Part shown: piece by piece, positions 1 through 6,281 of the stretch | Position numbering within the stretch: the stretch's first letter is position 1 | Layout: the number at the start of each line of letters is the position of its first letter | Assembly (NCBI GenBank): GCA_033722075.1 | Contig: JAWVZU010000222.1 | Coordinates: forward strand, 1 to 6,590 | From: JAWVZU01 sp033722075 | GTDB taxonomy: Bacteria; Pseudomonadota; Gammaproteobacteria; Xanthomonadales; SZUA-38 | Reading direction: 5' to 3' | DNA length: 6,590 nucleotides | Made by a program: the position numbers and the translations under genes | The notes under the pieces: model-generated | Database searches by the model: none | What the model saw: the letters and a program-made list of their open reading frames with translations, nothing else | What the model was told of the DNA's origin: nothing

Positions 1-1659
1 ATCATGCCGGTCGTTGCCGGCATGATGCAGATGCCGCTCAAGCGGTACATTCCGGCCAGCATCCTGGCGGCCTTGCTCTGGGCCCCGGCCTATCTGCTGC
101 CGGGCGTGGTTTTCGGCGCCTCGCTGGAACTCGCCCGCGCCGTGGCGCTCCGCCTCGCACTGCTCCTGTGCCTGGTGCTTGGCCTGGCCTGGGCGCTCGG
201 GTGGATGGTGCAGCAGGCCTACTATGCCCTGGCGCCACGCACGTCCCGGAACCTCGGCATCCTGATGGCGTGGGCACATCGGCACCCCCGGCTGGGCGGG
301 CTGGCCCGGTCGCTGGTCGATCCCAGTCGACCGGAATCCGGTACGCTCGTGGTGTTCGCCGTCTTGCTGATGCTGGCGGCCGGCGGACTCCTGGCCCTGT
401 TGATCGCCATTCCGATCGCCGGGGGGCCCCTGGCCTGGGACCAGGCCGTTCGGACCACCATGGCCGGATTGCGGAATCCCCTGGCCGACTGGTTCATGGC
501 GTGGTTCAACGGCCTGGGCGACGTAGTCGTGCTGATTCCCGCTTCTGTCGTCGTCCTGGTCTGGCTTGCCTTCCGACGACGCTATCTCGCCGCCGCGCAC
601 TGGGCCGCTGCGGTCGTTTTCGGCTTGCTGCTGGCTGCCTTGATCAGTTACGGCGTGAGTCTGAGCCGCGCGGCGGCGCTTCCCCTGGTCCCCGGGGAAA
701 ACCTGCCGCTCATGCACGTCGCGGTCAGTGCGGTGATCTACGGATTCTTCGCGGTGCTGATCTCGCGCGAACTTCCGCGCCGGTCACGGATGTGGCCATA
801 CGTCGTTACCGCTCTGCTGGTGGGGCTGATCGGTCTGGCGCGCCTGTACTTCGGGGCCCACTGGCTGTCGGACCTCCTCGTCGGCATATTCTTCGGAGTG
901 CTGTGGGTCACGATCCTCGGGATTGCCTACCGCACGCGGATCCGGCGCTCCTTCTGGATGGCTCCGCTCGCAGCCATCTTCTATGCCATGGTGCTCGTGT
1001 GCACCAGCCTCTACGTCCATTCCGGCGCCGACAGACTGCAGCACGCCTATGCGGCCGTGCTCACCCCGGAAATCGTTGATCCCGATGTCTGGTGGGCAAA
1101 CCAGTGGCAGCCCGAGCCGCGCCAGGGGGTCGAGCTCAATGTCCAGTATGTGGGGGAACTCAAGCGCCTGGAAGCTGCCCTGCGCGCCGCTGGATGGCAG
1201 GCGCCGCCGGACGCCGACTGGGAGATGATTTTGAAAATGATCCAGCCGGAACCCACCATGGAAAGCCTGCCGCTGCTGCCCGCGTCCTACCGGGGTCAGA
1301 CCGAGGGGCTGCTGCTCCACTCGTCGGGCCTCGGCCCCCAGGAACAATGGGTGGTTCGCTTCTGGCCGACCGGCGCGACGTTGCAGGGGGGCCTCCCGAT
1401 CTGGGCCGGTCTGGTTGCCCGCCACCGAATCGAACGCACCGCCTGGTTTTTTTCCTTCTGGGCAGCGGATCCGTCTGCCGGGGGGGTGGCCTTGCGGCGC
1501 CTGCAGTCGGCACTGGGCGACGGATTCCAGCGCCGCATGGTCGATCAGGCGGCCGGGGCCATGCTGCTCATTGCTGCTGGAGATCCGGAAGAAATCTTGT
1601 TAGCTGCTCCAGACGGGATTCGGGCTCCTGACACTCCAGCAGCACCTGTTTCTGAATGA
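1..1659 (+). CDS. DedA / PAP2 phosphatase / LssY C-terminal fusion membrane protein (5' end outside window)
   Basis: The reading frame is open from the first base, and the first in-frame Met (base 4) lies inside a conserved DedA stretch (PVVAGMMQMP, then LLWAPAYLLPGVVFG). The gene therefore starts upstream, and I estimate well over 100 residues are missing. Numbering from base 4: DedA end about 1-60, a PAP2-like membrane domain about 105-310, and an LssY C-terminal domain from about 360 (DVWWANQWQ) to about 525. DedA proteins are lipid-carrier or membrane-homeostasis factors, and PAP2 enzymes dephosphorylate lipid phosphates; this fusion is known in gammaproteobacteria and probably acts on envelope lipids. 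PAP2 motif 3 is intact (R280, H286, D290) and the motif 2 His remains (H238). However, PSGH reads PLMH, RP reads RA (R222-A223), and the usual Lys is Ser near 215, so catalysis is uncertain. The last 31 codons overlap the convergent LON-domain gene and look unconserved. The family call is firm; the substrate is unknown. Confidence 0.9.
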   Translation: MMPVVAGMMQMPLKRYIPASILAALLWAPAYLLPGVVFGASLELARAVALRLALLLCLVLGLAWALGWMVQQAYYALAPRTSRNLGILMAWAHRHPRLGGLARSLVDPSRPESGTLVVFAVLLMLAAGGLLALLIAIPIAGGPLAWDQAVRTTMAGLRNPLADWFMAWFNGLGDVVVLIPASVVVLVWLAFRRRYLAAAHWAAAVVFGLLLAALISYGVSLSRAAALPLVPGENLPLMHVAVSAVIYGFFAVLISRELPRRSRMWPYVVTALLVGLIGLARLYFGAHWLSDLLVGIFFGVLWVTILGIAYRTRIRRSFWMAPLAAIFYAMVLVCTSLYVHSGADRLQHAYAAVLTPEIVDPDVWWANQWQPEPRQGVELNVQYVGELKRLEAALRAAGWQAPPDADWEMILKMIQPEPTMESLPLLPASYRGQTEGLLLHSSGLGPQEQWVVRFWPTGATLQGGLPIWAGLVARHRIERTAWFFSFWAADPSAGGVALRRLQSALGDGFQRRMVDQAAGAMLLIAAGDPEEILLAAPDGIRAPDTPAAPVSE

Positions 1660-2158
1660 GTTCCAGGGGCAGCATCTCGGCCAGCCGGCAGCCGACCCAG
1701 CTCGCGTCGTCCATCAGCTGCGCATCGAAATCGGGATACTGATCTCCGGCCTGTTCCATGAGGCGCTGGAGAATGGTGCCGAGAACCCCGAAGGCCGGGT
1801 CCAGGGGGACGCCGGGCTCGACCGGCAGCCGTTTGATGGAACCAGTGACCAGACCATTGTCGCGAACACTGGTCTTGAGCAGCTCGAACTTGGATTCTCC
1901 ACGCGCCTCGATACCCAGCAGTCCCTTGTCCGTGGTGAAGAAGTCGACGATCCGGGCGGTGGTTCCGACGCGGGTCGTCGTCGAGCCCTCTTCGTTGCTT
2001 TCGTCATCGACCACCAGCACGACCCCGAACTCGGAATCCTGGGATGTGCATTCGCGGACCATATCGATATAGCGCGGCTCGAAGATCTGTAGACGCAGGG
2101 GGCCGTCCGGAAACAACACCGTCTTCAACGGAAACAGCGGAATCCACTCTTCGCTCAT
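1568..2158 (-). CDS. LON substrate-binding domain protein (stand-alone Lon N-domain)
   Basis: This 196-residue protein has the typical opening of the Lon N-terminal domain family: WIPLFPLKTVLFPDGPLRL followed by IFEPRYIDMVREC (about residues 5-38). It continues through the usual beta-rich core (residues 40-115) and a helical end (120-196). It has no AAA+ ATPase or protease domain, so it is not Lon itself. Its length matches stand-alone family members, which have no settled biochemical role; substrate or partner binding is presumed from the domain. The ATG overlaps the stop of the upstream mpl gene by four bases (TCAT on the plus strand at 2155-2158), and GGAGAA lies six bases upstream of it. 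It is probably the last gene of a three-gene operon with mpl and a membrane protein. Its 3' end runs 92 bp antisense into the DedA/PAP2/LssY gene. Its own C-terminus looks normal for the family, so the neighbour's tail is more likely the extended one. Confidence 0.92.
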   Translation of the reverse strand: MSEEWIPLFPLKTVLFPDGPLRLQIFEPRYIDMVRECTSQDSEFGVVLVVDDESNEEGSTTTRVGTTARIVDFFTTDKGLLGIEARGESKFELLKTSVRDNGLVTGSIKRLPVEPGVPLDPAFGVLGTILQRLMEQAGDQYPDFDAQLMDDASWVGCRLAEMLPLELIQKQVLLECQEPESRLEQLTRFLPDLQQQ

Positions 2159-3513
2159 GAAATCTTCTCCGAAAGGGCGTCGGCAAAGCGCCGCGGGGCC
2201 CCGTCGAACGATCCGTTGCTCATGAACACCACCACGTCACCCGCCTGTACTTCGCCGATCATGGTCTCGAGCATAGCACCGACTTCGGCGACCCGGATGG
2301 ACGTGCCGTGAAACAGGCGGCTCGGATCCCAGCTCAGGTTGGGTCGCTCGGCAACCCAGGCGGCATCGGCTTCGGCCAGGGCGGGTGCAATGTCGCGGGC
2401 ATGCACGCCGAGGCGCATGGAGTTGCTGCGCGGCTCGAAGGCTACGATTAAGCGCCGGCCGGGCCAGCGGGCGCGGACTGCGGCCAGGGTCGCCTGCATC
2501 GCGGTGGGGTGATGAGCGAAGTCGTCCAATACGGTGATGCCGCCAACCTCCTCCACGATCTCCATGCGGCGCCGCGGCAGTCGGAAAGTGCTCAGCGCGT
2601 TCCAGGCACGATCGGGCGCGACGCCGGTGGCCGCGACTGCCGCAGCTGCTGCGACCGCGTTCTCGAGGTTGTGCCTTCCGCTCATACTCCAGTCCGCCGC
2701 CGCGGAGAACCGATCGGGTCCCTCGAGGGCAACCTGCTGCGAACCCGCTTCCCGACCTCGCCAATGCGGGCTCGAGGCGCCATCCAGGCCAAAGCTCTCG
2801 GTTTCCGTCCAGCAGCCCTGTTCGAGGACGGTCGCCAGGTTGCGGTCGCCGGCCCGGTAGACAATCCGGCCCCGGCCCGGGACGGTCCGGATCAGGTGAT
2901 GGAACTGGCGCTGGATCGCGGCAAGATCCGGGAAGATGTCGGCATGATCGAACTCCAGATTGTTCAGGATCAGCACTTCCGGATGGTAATGGACGAACTT
3001 CGATCGCTTGTCGAAGAACGCCGTGTCGTATTCATCGGCTTCCACCACGAACCAGTCGCCGCCACCAGTGCGCGCCGATACGGGAAAGTTGCCGGGCACG
3101 CCACCGATGAGGAAGCCCGGATCCAGCCCGGCCGACTCGAGCATCCACGCCGCGACGCAGGCCGTTGTGGTCTTGCCATGGGTACCGGCGACCGCCAACA
3201 CGCGGCGGTCGGCCAGGACCTTCTCGCCCAGCCACTGGGGCCCGGAAGTGTAGGGGATCTTCTGGTTCAGGACGTATTCGACGGCGGGGTTTCCGCGCGA
3301 AAGCGCGTTGCCGACGATGACCAGATCGGTGTCCTCCGGGATGGTCTTCGGATCGTAGCCGTCCACGACGCGAATGCCCTCGCTCTCGAGGAGGTCGCTC
3401 ATGGGGGGATAGACGTTCCGGTCACTGCCGGTGACCCGGTGTCCGGCCGCTCGGGCCAGCAGGGCCATCCCACCCATGAAGGTGCCGCACACGGCCAGGA
3501 CGTGAATGTTCAT
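2155..3513 (-). CDS. mpl: UDP-N-acetylmuramate:L-alanyl-gamma-D-glutamyl-meso-diaminopimelate ligase
   Basis: Mpl is a cytosolic Mur-ligase relative that joins the recovered murein tripeptide L-Ala-gamma-D-Glu-mDAP to UDP-MurNAc using ATP, returning it to peptidoglycan synthesis. The 452-residue product is close to the E. coli length of about 457. Visible features are the N-terminal Rossmann start (MNIHVLAVCGTFMGG), the ATP-binding loop GTHGKTTT (110-117), EADEYDTAFFD (from 158), the Mg/ATP segment NNLEFDHAD (184-192), and later DDFAHHPTA and FEPRSNSM in the C-terminal domain. The frame stays open upstream to base 4239, but that extension is the shadow of the membrane-protein gene. The ATG at 3513 begins the conserved N-terminus and has GGAG seven bases before it. 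Start and stop codons each overlap their neighbour by four bases, suggesting coupled translation in an operon. The signature residues I could check are all present. Confidence 0.96.
   Translation of the reverse strand: MNIHVLAVCGTFMGGMALLARAAGHRVTGSDRNVYPPMSDLLESEGIRVVDGYDPKTIPEDTDLVIVGNALSRGNPAVEYVLNQKIPYTSGPQWLGEKVLADRRVLAVAGTHGKTTTACVAAWMLESAGLDPGFLIGGVPGNFPVSARTGGGDWFVVEADEYDTAFFDKRSKFVHYHPEVLILNNLEFDHADIFPDLAAIQRQFHHLIRTVPGRGRIVYRAGDRNLATVLEQGCWTETESFGLDGASSPHWRGREAGSQQVALEGPDRFSAAADWSMSGRHNLENAVAAAAAVAATGVAPDRAWNALSTFRLPRRRMEIVEEVGGITVLDDFAHHPTAMQATLAAVRARWPGRRLIVAFEPRSNSMRLGVHARDIAPALAEADAAWVAERPNLSWDPSRLFHGTSIRVAEVGAMLETMIGEVQAGDVVVFMSNGSFDGAPRRFADALSEKIS
2165..2170 (-). promoter_or_regulatory. 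ribosome binding site of the LON-domain gene, inside mpl
   Basis: GGAGAA on the minus strand ends six bases before the ATG at 2158 and lies in the last codons of mpl. It supports the start that overlaps the mpl stop and allows initiation by ribosomes finishing mpl. Confidence 0.7.
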
Positions 3514-4028
3514 CCTTGCGCTCCGAAAATCCCGTGATAGATCACCGTCACCAGCGCAAACATCAGGGTCGAAACCAGGACGCCCGCGGGCAGCGAAATG
3601 CTCAGGGCATGGCGATAGATGTGCCCCTCGATCAGAAAACCCCAGAAGAACACAACGACCCAGGTCAGGAACAGAAACGAACTCATCGCCGAGGCCTGTC
3701 CCGGCTCCGAGATCAGGGCCGCGCTGAGGGGAAGATAAATCATGAGATAGAGCGCTCCACATCCGGCCAGCGCCGAAGTGGTCTGGGGGAAGCGCGAGGG
3801 CACGCGGCGGTAGGCGAGCAGGCCATACACGACGGCCAGCATGATGGCGATGGCCGCGAGTCCCCAGGTCAGTGCCCTTTCCGGTTTGCCCAGGATTACC
3901 TCGGATCCCGTTGCAAGCCCGAAATAGGCCAGGATACAGAGCCCCGTCAGGACCGTTGACGTCGGCAAGTCCTGCGGCCCGCGGCGGAGCAGGCAGATGT
4001 CGACAAACCGGTTGATCAACTGCAACAT
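3510..4028 (-). CDS. five-segment integral membrane protein of unknown function, upstream of mpl
   Basis: With the ATG at 4028 the protein has 172 residues. A short amphipathic start carries RRGPQDLPTS (15-24). Five hydrophobic segments follow at about 24-46, 50-73, 81-105, 113-134 and 145-168, with GHIYRHAL (135-142) between the fourth and fifth. I recognise RxGPQDLP and GHIxRHAL as recurring in uncharacterised gammaproteobacterial inner-membrane proteins. Overall it resembles the broad Yip1-like class, but that link is weak and I assign no function. A GTG at 4082 in the same frame would extend it into the divergent tusA gene and is less likely; no strong ribosome binding site precedes 4028. 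The TGA stop overlaps the mpl ATG by four bases, making this probably the first gene of the operon with mpl and the LON-domain protein. That hints at an envelope or peptidoglycan role by association only. Confidence 0.85.
   Translation of the reverse strand: MLQLINRFVDICLLRRGPQDLPTSTVLTGLCILAYFGLATGSEVILGKPERALTWGLAAIAIMLAVVYGLLAYRRVPSRFPQTTSALAGCGALYLMIYLPLSAALISEPGQASAMSSFLFLTWVVVFFWGFLIEGHIYRHALSISLPAGVLVSTLMFALVTVIYHGIFGAQG
3521..3524 (-). promoter_or_regulatory. ribosome binding site that sets the mpl start
   Basis: GGAG on the minus strand lies seven bases before the ATG at 3513, inside the end of the upstream membrane-protein gene. It decides for this start over the longer open frame that continues to 4239. 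Confidence 0.65.
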
Positions 4029-4057
4029 GATGGGCCCGTGAGTTCTGAAATTGAACG

Positions 4058-4321
4058 ATGCCACGCCCCACCGACTGGCCACAAGCCGAAGAATTCTGCG
4101 ATGCGCGTGGACTGATCTGCCCCGAACCGGTGCTGCGGGCCCGGCAGGCGCTGAAATCCATGCCCGCCGGAGCGGTGCTGGAGCTGGTCGCCTCGGATCC
4201 GCACGCGGAGCTGGACTTCGAAGTGTTCTGCCACCGCACCGGCCACGGCCTGGAAAACCATGCGCGTGTGGCCGACGAGTACTGGTTCCAGATCCGGCGC
4301 GGTCGGGCTTCGTCCGGTTAG
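4058..4321 (+). CDS. tusA: TusA-family sulfur carrier / sulfurtransferase
   Basis: The 87-residue protein has the family hallmark: an aspartate-led strand (DARGLICPEPV, 15-25) with the catalytic cysteine C21 in the CPxP motif, then the helix R26-K33 and a strand around 41-45 ending in SDP. The final strand is YWFQIRR (75-81). In characterised members the CPxP cysteine carries a persulfide and hands sulfur to partners, for example in thiolation of the tRNA wobble uridine or in sulfur oxidation and molybdenum-cofactor routes. No Tus, Dsr or rhodanese neighbour is visible here, so the partner cannot be told, and the symbol describes the family rather than proven orthology. An extra cysteine (C14) lies just before the motif and another (C58) follows the core. 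The gene starts 29 bp from the divergent membrane-protein gene with only a weak ribosome binding site. Its TAG stop interlocks with the adk stop. Confidence 0.9.
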   Translation: MPRPTDWPQAEEFCDARGLICPEPVLRARQALKSMPAGAVLELVASDPHAELDFEVFCHRTGHGLENHARVADEYWFQIRRGRASSG

Positions 4322-4887
4322 TCCGCGGCGTTGATCACGCCCATGATGCGGGCGGAGACGTCTTCGATGGTTCCGACGCCGTAAACCTGGGCCAGCTTTC
4401 CGGCCTCGGCATAGAAATCGACCACCGGTGCGGTCTGCTCGTGATAGACGTCCATGCGCTTGGCTACGGTCTCCGCGGTATCGTCGGAGCGGCCCTCGGC
4501 GGCAGCGCGCTGCGACAGCCGCTGGATCACCTGGTCACGGTCCACGTCGATCTGGATCACTTCGTCCAGGGGCTGGTCGAGTTCCTCGAGCAGGCCGTCC
4601 AGGGCCTTGGCTTGCGACAGGTTGCGCGGATAGCCATCCAGGATGAACCCGGCTTCGCAGTCCGGCTTTTGGAGTCGTTCACGCAGCATGCCGAGGACCA
4701 GTTCGTCGGAGACCAGCTCGCCGGCATCCATGATGCTCTTTGCTTTCTTTCCAAGAGGCGTCCCTTCCTGGACGGCTGCCCGAAGCAGCTCTCCAGTGGA
4801 GACGTGGGGGATGCCGAGGCGCTCCTTGAGAATCGCGGCCTGGGTGCCTTTTCCCGACCCGGGCGCGCCAAGCAGGACGATGCGCAT
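4318..4887 (-). CDS. adk: adenylate kinase, short (LID-less) form
   Basis: This cytosolic enzyme catalyses AMP + ATP = 2 ADP, balancing adenylate pools. The 189 residues show the P-loop GAPGSGKGT (7-15), the AMP-binding segment STGELLRAAV (30-39) with LVSDELV (58-64), and the DGYPRN signature (84-89, often GFPR in longer forms). The LID region is reduced to a short loop (about 127-136, RAAAEGRSDD) instead of the roughly 38-residue lid of the 214-residue E. coli enzyme. The arginines expected around the lid remain (R123, R127, R133, R144). It strongly resembles the short Adk I know from Xanthomonas. A candidate sigma-70 promoter lies at 4924-4952, giving a 5' leader of about 30 bases, with a GCGAGA-type ribosome binding site before the ATG at 4887. 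The TAA stop shares bases with the convergent tusA stop. It appears to be transcribed alone. Confidence 0.96.
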   Translation of the reverse strand: MRIVLLGAPGSGKGTQAAILKERLGIPHVSTGELLRAAVQEGTPLGKKAKSIMDAGELVSDELVLGMLRERLQKPDCEAGFILDGYPRNLSQAKALDGLLEELDQPLDEVIQIDVDRDQVIQRLSQRAAAEGRSDDTAETVAKRMDVYHEQTAPVVDFYAEAGKLAQVYGVGTIEDVSARIMGVINAAD

Positions 4888-4923
4888 AGTCTGATCTCGC
4901 TGGTGGACAAACGAAGGGACGGT

Positions 4924-4952
4924 AAGCTACCGGTCGATGGGGGGCAAGTCAA
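4924..4952 (-). promoter_or_regulatory. candidate sigma-70 promoter of adk
   Basis: Read on the minus strand, TTGACT (4952-4947, one base off the -35 consensus) is followed after exactly 17 bases by TAGCTT (4929-4924, three of six -10 consensus bases). The predicted transcript would start near 4917 and give adk a leader of about 30 bases. The -10 element sits inside a short inverted repeat (CGGTA-AGC-TACCG, 4920-4932). This is inferred from motif match and position only. Confidence 0.5.
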
Positions 4953-5118
4953 CGCAAGCCGGGGCGTTGCGGGGGTGGGAAAGAGGCGCCCGGCGGAGGG
5001 TCAGAAGGAACAGGGGGTACTTCAAGGACCGGAGGTGCCGGGCGCCGGTCAAGCGTTGAGCGAATGCTAGGCGTCGGATGCGCCGATTAATGTGACCCAG
5101 TTCTCAAAACGGGATTTT

Positions 5119-6246
5119 TTACCGTCGTCGTCGCTGATCGTCGGATGACCGTTCCTGGCGATCCGACCGGTTGGCGGGCCGGCTCGCGGGCCGGCTGGGC
5201 TGGCGCGTGGGTGCGGGCGCCGACCGGGTCGTGGCTGGCCGTGTTGATCGTGGTGTCGGCGCGCGGGCGGCCGGTCGCGGCGGCGCCACGACGCGCGGTT
5301 GGGTCATGCGGCCGCGGTTCGTCGGCACAGATGGGTTCGACCTCGATCGGGGGCTGACCGTGGGGCGCGTCGGTACGGCCCGCGGTTGCACCTGAGCCGG
5401 GACGGGACGGGTGGTGCGGGTCCGGGTCGTCGTCCGCGGCGTGCTTGTGCGTGTGGACCCCTGGTGATAGCGGGACCGCACCGTGCTCCGTGTGGACGGC
5501 AGGGGGATGCCGCCATCCGCCGCATGGCTTCGGGAACGGGTCTGCTGGGCCCGGGGTGCGGTCACGTTCCGATGTCGACTCCGGTGGTCCGTTCGCGTGT
5601 TCACCGCCGGGGAGCGGCTCGTTTCCGGTACCCGGCCGGTGCGTGGCTGGGTCAGTCTCCGGGCCTCGCGGGTTGCCTCCGAGGCGCGCCGGTCCCGTGA
5701 CTTTTCGACGCGACGGTTCCCGCCGCTGAGGAAGCTGGACCGATCGGGGCTGCGGTCAATCTGCGCATCGCGGCTCAGACGGATCGCTTCCCGGGCGGTC
5801 TGGGCATGAGTGGGTCGGTGGCGGCGTTCATCGCGGTCGTGCCGGTCAAAACGATCATGGCGTGGATGATCGAAGCGGCGGTGGTCGAAACGCGGGTGGC
5901 GCGGCGAGTAGGCCAGAAAGACGCCACGTCGAAACGGCCGCTGGTAGTGCCAGTAGTAGTCGTAGTAATTGGGGTAGTGGATCGGCGAATAATAGTAGCT
6001 CGGAACATAACGATAGCTCAGGTAGGAATCCGGTCCGAGGTACCAGAATGGATCGTAGTAATAGCTGCTGCTGTAGCCGACCGAAAAGTGGCTGCCGCCG
6101 CCGTGGATCACCTGATCGACGCGGTAGGGCTCATCGTAGTAATGATCGTGATAATGATCATCGTAGTAATAGCTGGCGCAGCCGCTGAGCAGGAGCACGA
6201 GCGTGGCCAGGGCGGCGTGGATCATTGGTCGGCATTTGCGGATCAT
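5119..6246 (-). CDS. Tyr/His-rich, Arg-rich low-complexity lipoprotein of unknown function
   Basis: The 375-residue product starts with a lipoprotein signal: basic n-region MIRKCRP, hydrophobic core to L20, and lipobox L20-S21-G22-C23. Ala at +2 suggests sorting to the outer membrane by the Lol rule. Residues 26-101 hold 24 tyrosines with many His and Asp (YYYDD, YHDHYYD, YYDYYWHY). Residues 117-145 form an RFDH/DRFDRHDRD-like run. The remainder is Arg/Ser/Thr/Pro-rich to the end (RRRR). After residue 100 I count about 67 Arg but one Lys. I recognise no catalytic domain. Tyr-rich lipoproteins of this general look occur in Xanthomonadales, but I cannot name a family. The mature protein should be strongly basic and largely disordered. 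In-frame alternatives are TTG at 6297 and ATG at 6225; 6246 gives the best signal peptide, though no clear ribosome binding site is seen. The lipobox, tight composition and absence of any better frame support a real gene. Binding to polyanions, cell wall or metals is conjecture. Confidence 0.75.
   Translation of the reverse strand: MIRKCRPMIHAALATLVLLLSGCASYYYDDHYHDHYYDEPYRVDQVIHGGGSHFSVGYSSSYYYDPFWYLGPDSYLSYRYVPSYYYSPIHYPNYYDYYWHYQRPFRRGVFLAYSPRHPRFDHRRFDHPRHDRFDRHDRDERRHRPTHAQTAREAIRLSRDAQIDRSPDRSSFLSGGNRRVEKSRDRRASEATREARRLTQPRTGRVPETSRSPAVNTRTDHRSRHRNVTAPRAQQTRSRSHAADGGIPLPSTRSTVRSRYHQGSTRTSTPRTTTRTRTTRPVPAQVQPRAVPTRPTVSPRSRSNPSVPTNRGRMTQPRVVAPPRPAARAPTPRSTRPATTRSAPAPTRQPSRPASRPANRSDRQERSSDDQRRRR
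6052..6175. repeat. 16-bp direct repeat pair within the lipoprotein gene
   Basis: ATCGTAGTAATAGCTG occurs exactly at 6052-6067 and 6160-6175. A shorter piece, ATCGTAGTAAT, recurs at 6134-6144. On the coding (minus) strand both full copies are in frame and encode Ser-Tyr-Tyr-Tyr-Asp (residues 61-65 and 25-29 of the lipoprotein). The copies share codon choice as well as protein sequence, which is compatible with internal duplication, though convergent use of the same Tyr codons could also explain it. Confidence 0.6.
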
Positions 6247-6281
6247 GGCATGCAGTTTAATCAGCGGGTCCTGAACCCAAC

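Noticed and set aside
168..1079. A 303-residue plus-strand frame inside the DedA/PAP2/LssY gene
   Set aside because: It is an out-of-frame shadow, Arg/Gly/Ala-rich, with no motif; the overlapping frame carries all family signatures.
2509..3537. A 342-residue plus-strand frame opposite mpl
   Set aside because: It is antisense to a clearly conserved enzyme, and its translation has no recognisable domain.
3514..4239. Upstream extension of the mpl reading frame, making a 694-residue fusion
   Set aside because: The extension is out of frame with the membrane-protein gene it overlaps, has no domain sense, and conserved Mpl begins exactly at MNIHVLAVCGT with its own ribosome binding site.
4051..5070. 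A 339-residue plus-strand frame across tusA, adk and the following gap
   Set aside because: It is out of frame with tusA and antisense to adk, and is kept open only by high GC content.
5070..5084. Hairpin GGCGT-CGGAT-GCGCC as a terminator after the lipoprotein gene
   Set aside because: The stem is four pairs plus a wobble and is not followed by a T run on the minus strand, so it is too weak to call.
5115..5120. Run of six T on the plus strand as a Rho-independent terminator
   Set aside because: Only a three-base CCC/GGG stem precedes it and no plus-strand gene ends there; on the minus strand it is an A run just after the lipoprotein stop.
5145..5809. Several plus-strand frames antisense to the Arg-rich tail of the lipoprotein
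   Set aside because: They are low-complexity Gly/Arg/Ala-rich translations expected from GC-rich DNA, with no family resemblance.
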